Part shown: piece by piece, positions 13,498 to 25,449 of the stretch
Layout of the letters: each line of letters opens with the position of its first letter
Numbering within the stretch: position 1 is the stretch's first letter
Assembly: GCA_037974665.1 (NCBI GenBank)
Contig: CM075775.1
Location: 32,617,732-32,681,731 of the forward strand
Reading direction: 5' to 3'
Source of the DNA: Ehretia macrophylla
Taxonomy: Eukaryota > Streptophyta > Magnoliopsida > Boraginales > Ehretiaceae
Length of the DNA stretch: 64,000 nucleotides
Notes under the pieces: model-generated
What the model saw: the letters and a program-made list of their open reading frames with translations, nothing else
Database searches by the model: none
Told to the model about the DNA's origin: nothing
Made by a program: the position numbers and the translations under genes

Positions 13498-14155
13498 CGT
13501 TTCACCAAATAGGAAGCCGGCGACAAAATCCTTGAGCAGGTGGAGTGCTAGCCTTGTAGTCGAAAGCTCGTGCAGGTACTATTCCCCGGTTGAGTTGACT
13601 CTAGAAAAGAATCATTGCACCGGGAACTGGAAACTTATTGATTACTGGTCAGAAAATTTTGGCGTTCGCGCAAATGCGTCCTTTTATTAAGAAGTGCATC
13701 CTTGTACAAAAGATCATAGTTCTGAAGAAACTCTTTACAGTTTATCATCCATCCAGATGTAATAATGCTGTTAATATAACCCTATATATTATGTTCAGGT
13801 AAATGCTAATTCTTTTTTTCTTTTTCTTTTTTCTTGTGGGTTGATTTGTGGTAACTGAACAAAATGGTAATCTCTGATTGTTTTATTCCGTACGTTATTT
13901 TTGTTGTTTTGTCTTTATAAAAGATTTGGATTTTCCTAGTTAAATAAATTTTACATCCTGAGTCTTTAATAGCTATAGCTATATTCTGAGCAGGTAAAAT
14001 CACTTCCCGTAGGTGCATCACGTTTACCGAGAGCCAAATCATTGTGTAGATAAATTGATGATGCAGTCGTGGAGAAATTAATTGGGCTGTCATATGCGTT
14101 AGGAAGTCATACACTGTCTCAAGCTCCGGATTCGTTGATGACCTTGTTAGAAAGG
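13498..14155 (+). other. TKI1-like 3' UTR and downstream DNA
   Basis: No continuing frame follows the TAG at 13495-13497. The next few hundred bases are probably 3' UTR, with T-rich stretches near 13740-13830. A short motif (GATAAATTGATGATG) at about 14048 recurs at about 14672 on the far side of the next MITE, a local repeat of unknown meaning. Confidence 0.45.
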
Positions 14156-14553
14156 GGATAAATTTTACACTTAGTTCCTATTGTTTACATGTTTTTATAA
14201 TGTAGTTCCTAATGTTTTAAAAGATTCATAATGGTCCTTAATGTTTACAAAAGTTATTTAAAATGGTCCATATTGTTCAATCTTAGTCAATTTGGTACTT
14301 AATATTTTTCAAAAATTCAATTTAGTCCTATGTTTAAAAAAAAAATTTAATTCAATCCCTACATGTGACTCTTATTTAGGGAATAAATTAAATTTTATGG
14401 GAAATAATATGAACTAAATTGGCTAGTTTTGAATAATATGTACCATTTTGAATCACTTTGTAATTATTAGGAACAAATATAATTTTTTTGAAACACTAAG
14501 GTTCAATTTGAAAAAAAAGTGCAAACAATAAGGACTAAGTGTGAAATTTATCC
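14156..14553. mobile_element. Mutator-type MITE with 9-bp target duplication
   Basis: The termini are inverted: GGATAAATTTTACACTTAGT at the left and the complement of ACTAAGTGTGAAATTTATCC at the right, with the match extending about 35 bases. The element is flanked on both sides by the perfect 9-bp direct repeat TTAGAAAGG (14147-14155 and 14554-14562), the target size of Mutator-like elements. The interior repeats degenerate units of the type TTAGTCC-TAATGTTTAC. There is no coding capacity. The same family occurs at 41636-42058. Confidence 0.8.
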
Positions 14554-14562
14554 TTAGAAAGG

Positions 14563-16210
14563 AATAAAAGGGGCAAGACATTCCCCAAGCAGGTTTTAGT
14601 GTAATTCATGGCTTAGGCTTCCATGTAATTACAAAAAAAAAAAAGGATAATTATGAGGAAATTTGATGGTGATAAATTGATGATGTCGTCATGGTAAAAT
14701 AATTTAAACAGTTTATCACTGTTGAATCTTCTTCATAATACTATATAATGTCATGAGTGAATTCAATTCCATTAAAATTTGTCGTGACGTGACGTTTGCA
14801 TTTGGTTATAGGGTGTTAAAATACTTTACATTAAACATGTTTTTTTCGAAAGTATATCATTTTCAAGTATTTTCTGTCTTTTTATGTTGCTTACAATATT
14901 TTTCCTTCCAAGAAAAACAAAATAGGAATTAACTGACACAAGTATAAACAATTGTATAAGGAGTTTTGAAATGTGTAATTATTCTTTGTTGAATACTTTG
15001 AGAGACAAAAGTTTTATCTAGTGGTTTATTGATGATCGCTCACATTAGGATCTTCTCCTATTTATATAGTCTCCTAGGGACTAAAATGTGAGATATTTTT
15101 AGCCATTCATTTTATAAATGAATTAATTTCACTTATTTATTTTAAAATTTATTTTTCTTTCTATTTTCCTTTCTCTTTTTGTTTTCTCCTTTTCTTTTTC
15201 CTCCTAAATTTTCAACGACTTAATATGAGATAAATGGTAAAGATTTCACCTCCTAATCGTAAAGTTACCCAAGCATATCTTGGAGTCATTCTTGTATTGT
15301 GTTAGACCGTCATAAATTTGAACCCCCTAGAAAAAAAGAAAAAAAGAAGATCGTACAATTATAAAGTGATAACCGTGTGATTTGGAAATAACGGGTTTGA
15401 GTTGTAAAAACAATTACATAGAATAAACCCAAAATGAGTCCAACCCTTTCCAGTTATTACACATAACGGAAGTTTCATGCACAGAGTTACCTTGATAAAA
15501 AAAAATTTTGTCCTTAACTTTGATGAGATTAATTGTAAGGGTAGGAATGGGATGCTATTCCTTACTAGACAATGATGGTAATTTTACAGCTTGTGAAAAC
15601 ATGTTTGCAGTGTCTTGGTTCGAATAACTAGAGAGATGAGTGTACTTATTTGGATCTTTAATTCAATATTTGTTGCTAACAAGATGGCTGCATTATAGCA
15701 TAAAGGTGATTTTTGGATGATGTAGTGAGAAATGTCAATTATTAAGGCATAGAAATAGTTTTTGTTTTCGATGATGTCGAGTGAGTCAACACGGACAATT
15801 TAGAAAGGGCAAAGGCATGGCCTATAGATGGTTGGAGGAAGAAATATAAAAATCGATAGGGTAAACAGATAATGTATGCTTCCTGGACAATTTATCAGCC
15901 AATTATGAATTTGATATCAACATTTCCCCGGACTGGGTGTAAGCCCTGATACAATTGATGTAAGGGATCTAATTTTATAATCACACTTTCATTTCATATC
16001 ATATCTTACCGCATGAAAATTCTTATGAAAATATCTATCAAAGGAAAAACCAAGGGGAGGAAAAGAACAAGCAAATGAAGGTTGACAATGAACTTTATAG
16101 TTGCCTAAAATGCATGCATTTGTACCTTTCTAGTAAATGAAGACGTTCATTTTTCACATCTGGGCAAAATTTGCATTACTACAGAAATTTCATTCTATTT
16201 TTCCTTCCAG
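14563..16210. other. Intergenic DNA without recognised genes
   Basis: AT-rich sequence with stops in all frames. Homopolymer runs occur near 14630 and 15330. I see no repeat with definable ends. Confidence 0.5.
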
Positions 16211-16461
16211 GAAAAAGTGCCAAACTTTACTCCGAATGGTGTCCTGCATTCAGCTCAGGATGAGGAGAAGATTGACCTGTCTGATGATATTTCCTTGTTG
16301 AGTAATGCTGCCTCAATTGGACAGTGTATTAGTAGCACAGAAGAGGGTCTAGCTGAACTCTGATGACCAAAGTTGCATTTCTTCAGAAGCTTCATTCTAT
16401 TCATCCTTGCAAGAAAAAGCAACTAAGTTTATTCAGCATGGCCAATTGGATAAAATTGAAG
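16211..16461 (+). pseudogene. Relic exon of an unidentified gene, with frameshift
   Basis: A polypyrimidine tract and CCAG acceptor precede 50 open codons (EKVPNFTPNGVLHSAQDEEK...) that stop at TGA 16361-16363. A shift of one base opens another 33 codons (DDQSCISSEASFYSSLQEKA...) running to a GAAG|GTTAG donor at 16461/16462. Composition (acidic, Ser-rich, no low-complexity) looks like real coding sequence with one frameshift. The leftover base gives phase 1, which fits the acceptor at 22110 across the Copia insertion. I do not recognise the protein family. A short duplication (TTCATTCTATT...CCTTCCAG against TTCATTCTATTCATCCTTGC) spans the acceptor and the exon interior. Confidence 0.45.
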
Positions 16462-16674
16462 GTTAGTTGGAGACAAAAATTGGTTTTAGTTTTTAGTTCA
16501 GTAGTATTTTGGAATCCAACTGCTGATAAATTAATATAAATATGAGGTGCTGACCAGATTGTTCTGGATAGGAGTTTCATGTGACATGTAATGTTTTTGT
16601 GAAAGAAACAAACTAAAATGAGGAGGGAAATTGAAAAAAAAAATAAAAAAAATTGAAGGGGTAAACGCATTTAT

Positions 16675-16842
16675 TGATAAGAGATATCCATTTTCAATTA
16701 TGATAATATTTGTTTATATCTCTTGTAATCTTTTGTTTGTGATAAGATTTGTAGAAGCTATCATATTGTTCTTGTATTATAAATACTGTAACCTCTTTCA
16801 CAGAGATATACAATAGAAAATACTTTTATTTTAAATCTTACA
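16675..16842 (+). repeat. Copia 5' LTR
   Basis: 168 bp, TG...CA. It contains TATTATAAATACTG, a likely TATA region, and ends directly before the tRNA-Met primer site. Confidence 0.9.
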
Positions 16843-16979
16843 TGGTATTAGTAGTCCTCGTTTGACCGACTTCAAAATACACTTCTCTTTCCACCACCTT
16901 TCCCTGCGTCACGTCTCCTTTGCACTTTTTATCCTTTCCAAGTTGTTTACGTCTTAGTCTTCTTTTTGTTTTTTTTCCA

Positions 16980-17975
16980 ATGACAACATCATCATCAGCC
17001 ATCACATCAGTCTCTCCTTCTGTCAATTCTCTTTCCCTTCCCTTATCTCACGTTAAAACCTTTGTTACCATTAACTTAGATACCACCAATTATTTGACAT
17101 GGAAAGCTCAAATGACAAACTTCCTCACCTTCAACGACTTACTCAAATATGTCGACGGCTCACTTCCCAAACCAATCACAAAAGATGGTGACTCGGCTTC
17201 GGCTTCGGCTTCTACTCCTCTTCCTCTTGATGAGTGGCAGCGCTACAACAGTTTTGTTACTGCTTGTATCACAGCCACGTTATTTGACTCTCTCGTTCAC
17301 CAAGCTCTTGGTTTTGATATTGCTCGACAACTTTGGACGTCCCTTGAGGACTTCATCTTACATCAATCTTTAGCTCGACGTACTCTCCTGCGTTCTCAAC
17401 TCCTATCCATTAAGAAAAATACACTAACCATTGTCAAATATTTGCAACAAATTCGTCTTCTTTCCACTTCCCTTGCTGCTATTGGTAATCCTGTCTCTGA
17501 CATTGATCTTGTCATAATAACACTGGAAGGTCTCCCTAAATCTTACAGACCATTTATCACGTCTATTGAGAACTTCCCCACTCCACCTTCTTTTGATCAG
17601 TTGCGAGCCAAACTCTTAACCCATGAACAACGTATCCTTTCAGACGATACTGAATCTCAAATTTCTGTTGGGACCACTACTCATGCCTTTGTCTCTCAAC
17701 GCATGTCACCCTCTCACCTAAATTCCTCTATGTCGTCATCCTCACCATTTCAGTCACGGTCAAACAACTTCTCTCAAGGGCTCACTATTACCAATCTTCC
17801 CTACTACCCTTCTGATTCCTCCAGTATTAAGTCACATCAAAATTCCAACTCCAAATACAAAGGGACTTGTCAGATTTGCAAGAAACAAGGTCACTCGGCA
17901 CAGCATTGTCGTTATCGCTACGCTCCCCCCAAATCAGCCAGTCCCCAAACTCAATTTGCAGGCTATCACCACTAA
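16980..17975 (+). pseudogene. Copia gag polyprotein region
   Basis: 331 codons from ATG 16980. The N-terminal part (residues about 20-50) carries the LDTTNYLTWKAQM motif of retrotransposon gag; a UBN2-type domain follows to about residue 210. Near the C-terminus is one CCHC zinc knuckle, CQICKKQGHSAQHC, for RNA binding. The frame ends in TAA at 17973, but the same frame continues with protease sequence, so the stop is probably a mutated Gln codon (CAA to TAA) in an originally continuous gag-pol ORF. An earlier non-ATG start at 16920 only extends into the leader. Confidence 0.85.
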
Positions 17976-18065
17976 CAACAAAGTCATCCAACTCCATTTA
18001 CAGGCTATCACCATCAACAACACACTTTACCACTGCTTCTCCCTACACCTCCTTCTCTAAATTTG

Positions 18066-18975
18066 TGGATCCCGGATTCAGGTGTTACCTCTCATATGAT
18101 GTATGATCCTAATTTAATTTAGCGCCTCCAGCCTTATAATGGGTTCAATCACGTTGTTGTTGGTGACGGTAAGTTTCTTTCGATTGTTAATATTGGCTCT
18201 TCCAAATTTTTTAATTCTTCTCGTCTCTTCAATCTAAATAACATCCTACACGTTATTGCCATTACTCGTAATCTGCTTTATGTATCTCAATTTACTTGTG
18301 ACAATAACGTCTCATTAGAATTTTTCCCTTCCTCTTGTCTTGTCAAGGACCTCCATACCGGGATGCCTTTCCTCAGCGGCCACGTTGATTCCAGTCTTTA
18401 CCACCTGCAAGTTTCCTCTCTGTCTCTTGCTCTTGCCGCTTCTCGCGTTTCTTCTGACATCTGACATCGTCGTCTTGGTCATCCATCCAAACAAGTCCTC
18501 TCGTCGCTCAAGGCTCAACATCATTTGAATTATTCTGATTTCCAGTTAGCAAATAAACTGTGTACTGCCTGTATGTTAGGCAAAAGTCACAAACTTTCTT
18601 TTAATTTGTCTACTAGTGTTTCTATGGTACCTTTAGAAGTTGTCCATGGCGATGTATGGGGCCCTTCTCCGGTTCCCTTTTGTTCTTCTTTCAAGTATTT
18701 CGTGATCTTTATTGATGAATTTAGTAGGTATACGTGGTTTTGCCTATTATGTGATAAAAGTGAATGTTTCTATGCTTTTCAACATTTCAAACCTCTTGTT
18801 GAAAATTTGTTTGCCTCTCGCATAAAATACTTCCAATGTGATGGTGCAAATGAATTAACAAAGGGTCAATTAGCACATTTTATTGCGCAAAATAGTATAA
18901 AATATCGTATCTCTTGCCCTCACACACCTGAACAAAATAGGCTTGCAGAACAAAAAATTCACCATCTTATATAAA
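18066..18975 (+). pseudogene. Copia protease and integrase region
   Basis: In the gag frame, WIPDSGVTSHMM at 18066 is the aspartic protease active site (D-S-G). A TAG follows near 18118. The pre-integrase motif HRRLGHPS near 18466 is preceded by TGA where Trp is usual. The zinc-binding cysteines follow in CTACMLGKSHK. The integrase core has Asp in VVHGDVWGP and in FQCDGANEL, then PEQNRLAEQ with the catalytic Glu, so the triad is present. The frame stops at TAA 18973 (Glu to stop) and shifts shortly after. This enzyme would have processed and integrated the element's DNA; it is now inactive. Confidence 0.8.
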
Positions 18976-19019
18976 TGGGAACCACTCTAATGTTTCATTC
19001 CTCGCTTCCTAAAAGGTTT

Positions 19020-21660
19020 TTGGGTAGAGGCATTCTCCACAGCAGTATATTTAATCAATCGTCTTCCTACCCCTGTCTTACAAAATCGTTCTCCATTTTA
19101 CATGTTATTCAAGCCACCTCCTAACTATGACTCTCTCCGCATTTTTGGTTGTCAGTGTTTTCCCCACCTTGGTCCTTACAAACTTGGCATGCTGAGTCCA
19201 AAGTCTGCTTCGTGCATATTTTTAGGCTACAGTGATGATCACAAAGGGTATAGATGCTACTCACCACTATCTGATCGCATCTATATCTCTCGTCATGTTA
19301 TCTTCAATGAAGCAGTTTTTCCGTTTCGTCCCACATCCACTACAAATTCATCTCCTGTGCCCATGTCCAGTTCCTTATTCCCACTCTTTCTGCCGACAAG
19401 CGTTCCCCACTCATCTCCACGGCTCGCGTCCCCAGGTACTATGTTATGTCCGCTTCAGCCACCTTTAATTAATTCCATTTCACTTATGTCCCCACATGGT
19501 CAGTCACCCCCAACTCCCATTATTGTAGCCGCTGTAGTGTCCCTACCCACAATAAATCCTAACGTCTCTCCTATGGCTTCTATCAATGCCTCTAATGTGT
19601 TGTCTTCTCAAGCAATAAATGCCCATCCATCACTCAATTCTAATAATGATGCCTTACAGCTCGCGTCTCCATGCATTCAGGAGTGTTCTAAGTCTACATC
19701 TACAATGCCTCCCACTTCCCATACGGCCCCACATAGTCTACAACTATCAGCTCAAATTCCTTCACCTTCGGCCCCGTCCCCACGCGCCATCAATGCTAAC
19801 TTCTCTCCTTCAGCTCCCATAAATACCTCTGATGCATTGTCTCCTTCTCCCTCACGTTGCGTGCCCACATATCGTGATATTCTTCTTTCTCCGCTGGTCC
19901 CACAAGTTCAAAACTCTCCACTTGCTTCATCAGCTACACAACGATCTCAATTTCCTAGCGCCCTTAGGTCCGACGTAGGTTCCCTTAGGAAAGCTAGTCC
20001 ACCACGTCTCTTACCAAACACGCAAACCACACAGTCTTCTTCTCATACTTCCATACTTTCCGTTACGTCAACCTCTTCAGACACCACCACTATTTCCTTA
20101 TATCCCATGACGACGAGGTCCAGAGATCAGACGCGGAAAACTAAGGACTGGTCTGATTACATTGTGCTCACAGCGACTGCTTCAACTGACTATTCGCAAA
20201 TGGAACCAGCTACTTATTCTCAAGCATTAAAACACTCTCATTGGCGTGAAGCCATGTCTTCTGAATATAATGCCCTTATTCATAATGGTACGTGGCAGTT
20301 GGTTCCCAAGCCCCCTGGTGCTAATGTGGTGGGTTGTAAATGGGTATTTCGCATCAAGAGATAGCAAAATGGGGATATTGAGCGTTACAAAGCCCGTCTC
20401 GTGGCAAAAAGATACAGTCAAGAAGAAGGTATTGATTACAGTGAAACGTTTAGCCCAGTCGTTAAGCCCACTACTATCCGGGTCCTATTATCTATTGCAG
20501 TTTCACAAGGGTGGTCCCTGAGACAATTGAATGTCAATAATGCATTCTTGCATGGTTATCTCAATGAAGAAGTTTACATGTCTCAACCTCCAGGATTCAC
20601 TCACCCTTATTGTCCTGATTATGTTTGCAGGTTGCATAAAGCTTTATATGGCCTAAAACAGGCCCCTCGGGCCTGGTTTTCATGACTTAGTGCTTTCCTT
20701 GGGTTCACTGCTTCCAAATTTGATACATCACTGTTTGTTCTTGCTAATAATCATGTTTTGGTATTCATTTTGATGTATGTTGATGATATTCTTAGTACAG
20801 GCAGCAGCTCTTCCACAATTGATTCCATCATTACTCAACTTAATCAGCAATTTGCACTCAAGGACTTAGGGCAACCGTCTTATTTTCTTGGCATCCATGT
20901 ACGACACTTATCTGATAGGTTGTTACTGTCTCAGCAAAAGTATATCACTGACTTGTTGGTTCGCACAAAGCTTGATGAAGCTAATCCTGTCAGCTATCCT
21001 ATTACTTCTCATCAGCAACTATCTCAGTATACAGGCGATCTGTTTCCTGATCCGACTGTCTATTGGAGTATTATTGGTGGTTTGCAGTATCTTACCATCA
21101 CTAGACTAAACATTGCCTTGGCTGTAAATAAGGTATGCCAGTTTATGCATCAACTGACAGAAATGCATTGGGTAGCAGTGAAACACATTCTCCGCTATTT
21201 AAAAGGCACTATTTCTCATGGGCTTTTCTTCGTGCCTCCTCTATCTTCTCTCTACATGCCTATTCTGACTCTGACTAGGCGGGCATCCCAGATGACAGGA
21301 AGAGCACTCATGGATACTGCATCTTTCTTGGTCCAAATCTCATTTCATGGTCAGCTAAGAAACAAACCACTATAGCATGGTCTAGTACGGAAGCCATCGG
21401 GCTATCGTTTATGCTACTACTGAACTTTGTTGGCTACAGTCTCTACTCGCTGAGCTTCATGTTCTGCCTTACTCTGTTCCCACTCTATGGTGTGACAATA
21501 TTGGTGCGACGTACCTCACAGCTAATCCAGTTTATCATACGCGTACTAAGCATATTGAGATTGATGTTCACTTCGTTCGCGATAAGGTTGCTGCCAATCA
21601 GTTGGTTGATCAACTTGCAGACATCATGACTAAAGGGCTATCCATCGTTCGCTTTACGTG
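19020..21660 (+). pseudogene. Copia reverse transcriptase and RNase H region
   Basis: Frame +1 relative to gag. After the integrase C-terminal part (CIFLGYSDDHKGYRCYSP) comes a long Ser/Pro-rich linker (about 19340-20120), then [49 protein letters not shown] and MYVDDIL. YVDD is intact, but the other metal-binding Asp (usually [10 protein letters not shown]) is Asn. Stops occur at 20362 and in the APRAWFS region. RNase H (DSD-x-AG near 21270, then [14 protein letters not shown]) has TAG for the usual Trp and needs a frame change. All lesions fit point decay. Confidence 0.82.
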
Positions 21661-21709
21661 ATTAAAAGGCAAGGTTGTCGTTATTGATCTGGCTTCGCTT
21701 GATGGGGCA

Positions 21710-21877
21710 TGATAAGCGATATACATCTTCAGTTATGATAATATTTGTTTATATCTCTTGTAATCTTTTGTCTGTGATAAAATTTGTAGAAGCTATCGCA
21801 TTGTGCTTGTATTATAAATACTGTAACCTCTTTCACAGAGATATACAATAGAAAATACTTTTATTTTAAATCTTACA
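21710..21877 (+). repeat. Copia 3' LTR
   Basis: 168 bp, about 95% identical to the 5' LTR, with identical first seven and last several dozen bases. Followed by TTTAC, the presumed target duplication. Confidence 0.9.
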
Positions 21878-22109
21878 TTTACATCGTATTTTATTGGTTT
21901 CTTTTTTTACTTATCTTTCTGAGAATGAAGTAGAGGATAAGAGGGGCAAGATAGTGAACTTTGTCATCTATCAAGACATTTATGCAGAATGGAGACTTCA
22001 TTTTGCAATGTACAGATCTTCTATTTGTTAATCGTAACAAAAGTTTCATATTTACATCTAATCTCTCGAGCCTTTCACGAGTTGACTTGAGCTCTTAGCT
22101 TGATGTCAG

Positions 22110-22321
22110 ATACTGACTTTGGAATTATAAATGGAAGAAGGTCTGAAGCTACCAAGTATATCGAATCACAAAATGCTCTAGAACCAGAATATGGTTTCAC
22201 GAGTAGAGAGCCCAAGGAATCTTATGGTTTGTTATGCTGATGGCGCTGAAATATCAAGTGAAAACAATATGTCATCATCCCAGAAGGTTGAAGATCTGCT
22301 AGTGGAAAATACTGCTTCAAG
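22110..22321 (+). pseudogene. Relic exon downstream of the Copia insertion
   Basis: The acceptor GATGTCAG precedes an exon that starts in the phase needed by the relic exon ending at 16461. It reads TDFGIINGRRSEATKYIESQ... for about 45 codons and then meets TGA near 22229. A different frame then reads VCYADGAEISSENNMSSSQK... to an AAG|GTTTG donor. One indel near 22190-22230 would explain this. With the 16211 exon it forms one gene split by the retrotransposon. The family is not recognised. Confidence 0.42.
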
Positions 22322-22454
22322 GTTTGTACTTTCAACGCACGTGTATAGACTAAATCCGCATCTGTTTCCCTTTCACCAGCCACAACTTTCTTTCCTTGGG
22401 ATTCATTTGGTTTTTCTTGCCATAATAGCCTACTTGGGGGACAATTTTCGGGTG

Positions 22455-22844
22455 TGTTTGGATTGAGGGGAATTGGGGGGAAGAGAGGTTTAATAAAGGA
22501 GGGGTTTAGTCCTTTTCCTATTTGGTTTGGAAGTTTTTTAAGGAGGAAGGAAGTGGAAGGGTCAAAGCAACCCCTCCCAAGTTTACTTTTTCTTCTCCCT
22601 AAATTTGGAATAAAATGGAGGAGAGGGAGAGTAACTCTCCTTTATGAAACTCATTTTACACATAAAATTCATCCATCCATTCCATTTTCTTCATAATCCA
22701 AACAAAAGACACACATACTCCTTCATAATACTCTCTTTTCCTCAAATTATCCAATCCAAACATGGTTCAATCATCTCCTGTCCTGTCCTTTATAATAATC
22801 TCCTATCATCTCCTTTATTAAATTTTCTTCCCTCAATCCAAACA
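22455..22844. mobile_element. MITE with TGTTTGGATTGAGG termini
   Basis: Starts TGTTTGGATTGAGGGG and ends CCCTCAATCCAAACA, its inverted copy. Inside are complementary purine-rich (left) and pyrimidine-rich (right) halves. It has about 390 bp and no coding capacity beyond chance ORFs. No target duplication is obvious, so the superfamily (hAT or Mutator type) is open. It lies in an intron-like gap of the relic gene. Confidence 0.7.
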
Positions 22845-22935
22845 TTCATTTCCATCATAAAATGATAAACAATGACTTGTGATCTTCTCTCTCTTTTGTT
22901 AAAGTCAATAACAAACTGAAGTTTTTTTTTGCAAG

Positions 22936-23030
22936 AATGGTCGTCTTTCAACTGAAAGCTTTATTATTGATGATTGCAATAAAGATGTGGATGTTGAGGT
23001 CATTTATAACGCACTGAATTTTGATTATTA
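22936..23030 (+). pseudogene. Possible third relic exon
   Basis: After a T-run and GCAAG acceptor the sequence reads NGRLSTESFIIDDCNKDVDV... for about 31 codons to a TAA. It is non-repetitive, with coding-like composition, and follows the previous relic exon on the same strand. The join phase with that exon's second frame does not fit without a further indel. Assignment to the same gene is therefore tentative. Confidence 0.3.
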
Positions 23031-24242
23031 AATCTCTATCAATAGACATAAAATTTCCTTGGAAAATTAATTATTGGAAAAAAAAATATTCAAAGAAACA
23101 GTAAGAAAATATAATTGCTCTGTTGCATATGCAAATTGGCTCACAATTGTCATTTTCTTCATTTTTTCTCCGTGCAGTCTGCGCACTTAGCCTAGCTTTT
23201 TGTTCTTCCTGTTCAGCTTTGGCTTCGTTCCTCATGCTCACTTGTATATGTATTCAATTAGTTATTAATGTTACCAGACGTGGGCAAGTCATTTGCAATT
23301 TGTGTGGCATTGTGGAATTTATTTTCTCCACACAGATTACAAACGAAGTCTTCTTTCGTTGCCATTAGTGTTTCTTGATGTTCTTGGTGTGTTTTTGCTT
23401 CTTCAATTGAACTATAGGTTGCACACCTATGTATATATATTGGGCCTTGGGCCTGAAGTGGGCATTGGCCTGAGGGGTATAAAATGAAAATAAATTTGGG
23501 GCTTAATAAGTAATAAAAGAAAAAATAAAGAGCAAAAGTTTTTTTTTTCTTCGACAAAAGTTAAATTCGAACTTTAAAGAAAAGTTCAATCTAAAATTAA
23601 AAGGAATATTGGAATTCAAATAAAAAGGGAAGGACAATATAGTTTTATGAATAATGCCGCAAATTTTATTCAGTTAACTTAAATTGGAATGTATATTACA
23701 AAATAGTTGAAAACTTTTACATTACAAATTTTGAATAATGCCTCAAAGTGTTTTTTTCACTTAACTTGCAAAACAATAGTATATTAAATTTAAGTTATAT
23801 ATGTGGAAATGTAAATGATAAAATTACGTATTGACGAACCTTTCCATCTTCGACATTAGATTGATTATCATGATTTTCGTTGAACACGTCTCTTATATCG
23901 AAGAATGATGTGGAATAACATAATTTACCCAACTCAATAAGCACAAGCCCGACCTAATAAGTAAATAGGATGTGGGACACATAGTAATTCATGTCGTCGA
24001 ACTCACTTGACCTGACTTAACAGGACCCGACCTTCGACCACTTGGTGATCTTTAGCCAAGCAAACAGGATGCCACTAAATCGAATTTAGTATCATAAAGG
24101 TAATTCTAAAATCCGCTATGCGTATTTAATGTTGACTATTTATACATGTTAATAATCTACGTAATTAGCCATGAACGTAATGCATGAGTATTTATATTTC
24201 CGATGCATTTTATTGAATTAAAAATTTTAAAGACCATGCACG
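23031..24242. other. Intergenic DNA; short unidentified minus-strand ORF
   Basis: AT-rich. On the minus strand 23258-23557 is open for 99 codons and contains FVCNLCGENKFH, which has two Cys but no complete zinc-finger spacing. It matches no family I know, and the upstream half is low-complexity (KKKK, FFFYY), so it is not called as a gene. Confidence 0.3.
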
Positions 24243-24345
24243 ATTCCTAACAGAGGTGGGGTGGAGGAGGCGGGGGATGGTGGTGGGTTCGGGTAGAGGA
24301 GGTGAGGGCTGGTGGTGGCTTGGGGTGGAGGCGTTGGGGGTGTTG
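24243..24345 (+). other. G-rich island with quadruplex potential
   Basis: About 100 bases in an AT-rich region are dominated by GGTGG, GGAGG and GGGGG runs on the plus strand. There are more than six G-runs of three or more, with short spacers. It is followed by a short direct repeat of GGGTTCAAGACTTCAAGA. No ORF or promoter element is attached to it. Confidence 0.5.
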
Positions 24346-25105
24346 GGTTCAAGACTTCAAGATGGGTTCAAGACTTCAAGAAAGGTGAAGAGAGAAATTT
24401 GATGTGATTTTCTTGTTATATAATGAAGCTGAAGTTAAATTGGAAAGCTATATATAAACACTACATGAAGCCGGTTGCTACCCCTGATAATCCCTAGAGA
24501 AAGAGAGGAATTTCATTCTTCTTGTTTGCAGTATATTTTCAGTTGAGCAAGGTTCACTCAATTTTCAATCTATTTGAGCTTCTTTATATCTTGCATAAAT
24601 TGATGCAAATAATTTTAAAAGGCCACATATTTATCTCTTAAATGGCTTACATCTCACTGCATAAATAAATTGAAGGTTACATATTTGCCATCTCATAAAT
24701 TTTTGTTTATTGCTAAATACTAAACATTAATAAAAGCAAAAATATTTCAAACAATATTTTAGATGTTCTTTTGACAAAATTGAGAGTTAGAACTTTATAG
24801 AATAATGCGTATAAGGTAACATAATGGAATCTTCATATAATAGGTCTAATTTGTAAATTTTATAAGACAAAAAATAGGAATTATGTGTTCACAAATTAAA
24901 ACTACTCGATTTTGTAGTTGATTAGTTTAAATGACGATGACATGGCAAATATTTAGTATGCCATTTAATTAGTTTTCATAGATCTTTAGATCAAATTACT
25001 CCTCTCAATATGCACAAATGATCCCGATTGTTTTGCTAAAATTTTAAATTTATCTTTATTGTTCAAAATTAATCAATTTGAATTTTGGGTTGAGTGGAAG
25101 TTGTC

Positions 25106-25449
25106 CCCACTCACTCTTCGATGGCTCCTCCCTTACCAGTGATGACGGTATAATAAACCACTCTTTAAAAGTTTAGTTGTTAGATGAGTGATAATTTAAA
25201 ATATGATATTTGAGTTTAGATATCAAAAATTCTAAATTCAAGTCTCGCTATTATTTATTTAAAAATATTAAAATTATTCACCTACAAAACTAAAAGAGAA
25301 ATCACAATTGTATATCCAGAGAATTATTAAAGACGATAATTAAAAATAACAAATCACTCGGTTAAACTTTAATCACAAAAGAAAGGGCTAAGGGGCATGC
25401 AATCTTGGTTGATGAATTCTGACTCCAAATCAGCTATAAAGCAGTACCA
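25106..25449 (+). repeat. Duplicated AT-rich segment, copy 1
   Basis: Matches 25911-26229 in the same orientation: shared CTCACTCTT start, a diverged middle (TTAAAAATATTAAAATTA), and a conserved end with ATCACAAAAGAAAGGGCTA and CAGC-ATAAAGCAGTACC. The divergence suggests an old duplication or two copies of one dispersed element. Noncoding. Confidence 0.6.

Larger units (their letters stand above)
16675..21877 (+). mobile_element. Degenerate Ty1/Copia LTR retrotransposon, 5.2 kb
   Basis: Two 168-bp LTRs (16675-16842, 21710-21877) start TGATAAG and end CTTACA and differ at about nine positions (about 95% identical). The primer binding site follows the left LTR directly: TGGTATTAGTAG, a variant of the initiator-Met tRNA complement TGGTATCAGAGC. 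A GATGGGGCA purine-rich tract precedes the right LTR. Flanks are TTTAT and TTTAC, a 5-bp target duplication with one change. The order gag, protease, integrase, RT, RNase H is Copia. The frame is broken by stops and at least two shifts, so the copy is dead. The very short LTRs suggest the Ale/Retrofit lineage (inference). It lies in the intron of the relic gene split between 16461 and 22110. Confidence 0.92.

Noticed and set aside
16920..16979. Earlier start of the Copia gag
   Set aside because: The upstream stretch begins at a non-ATG codon and is hydrophobic leader translation. The ATG at 16980 fits gag better.
23258..23557. Zinc-finger gene on the minus strand
   Set aside because: One C-x-x-C is present without a matching second pair, and the N-terminal part is low-complexity.
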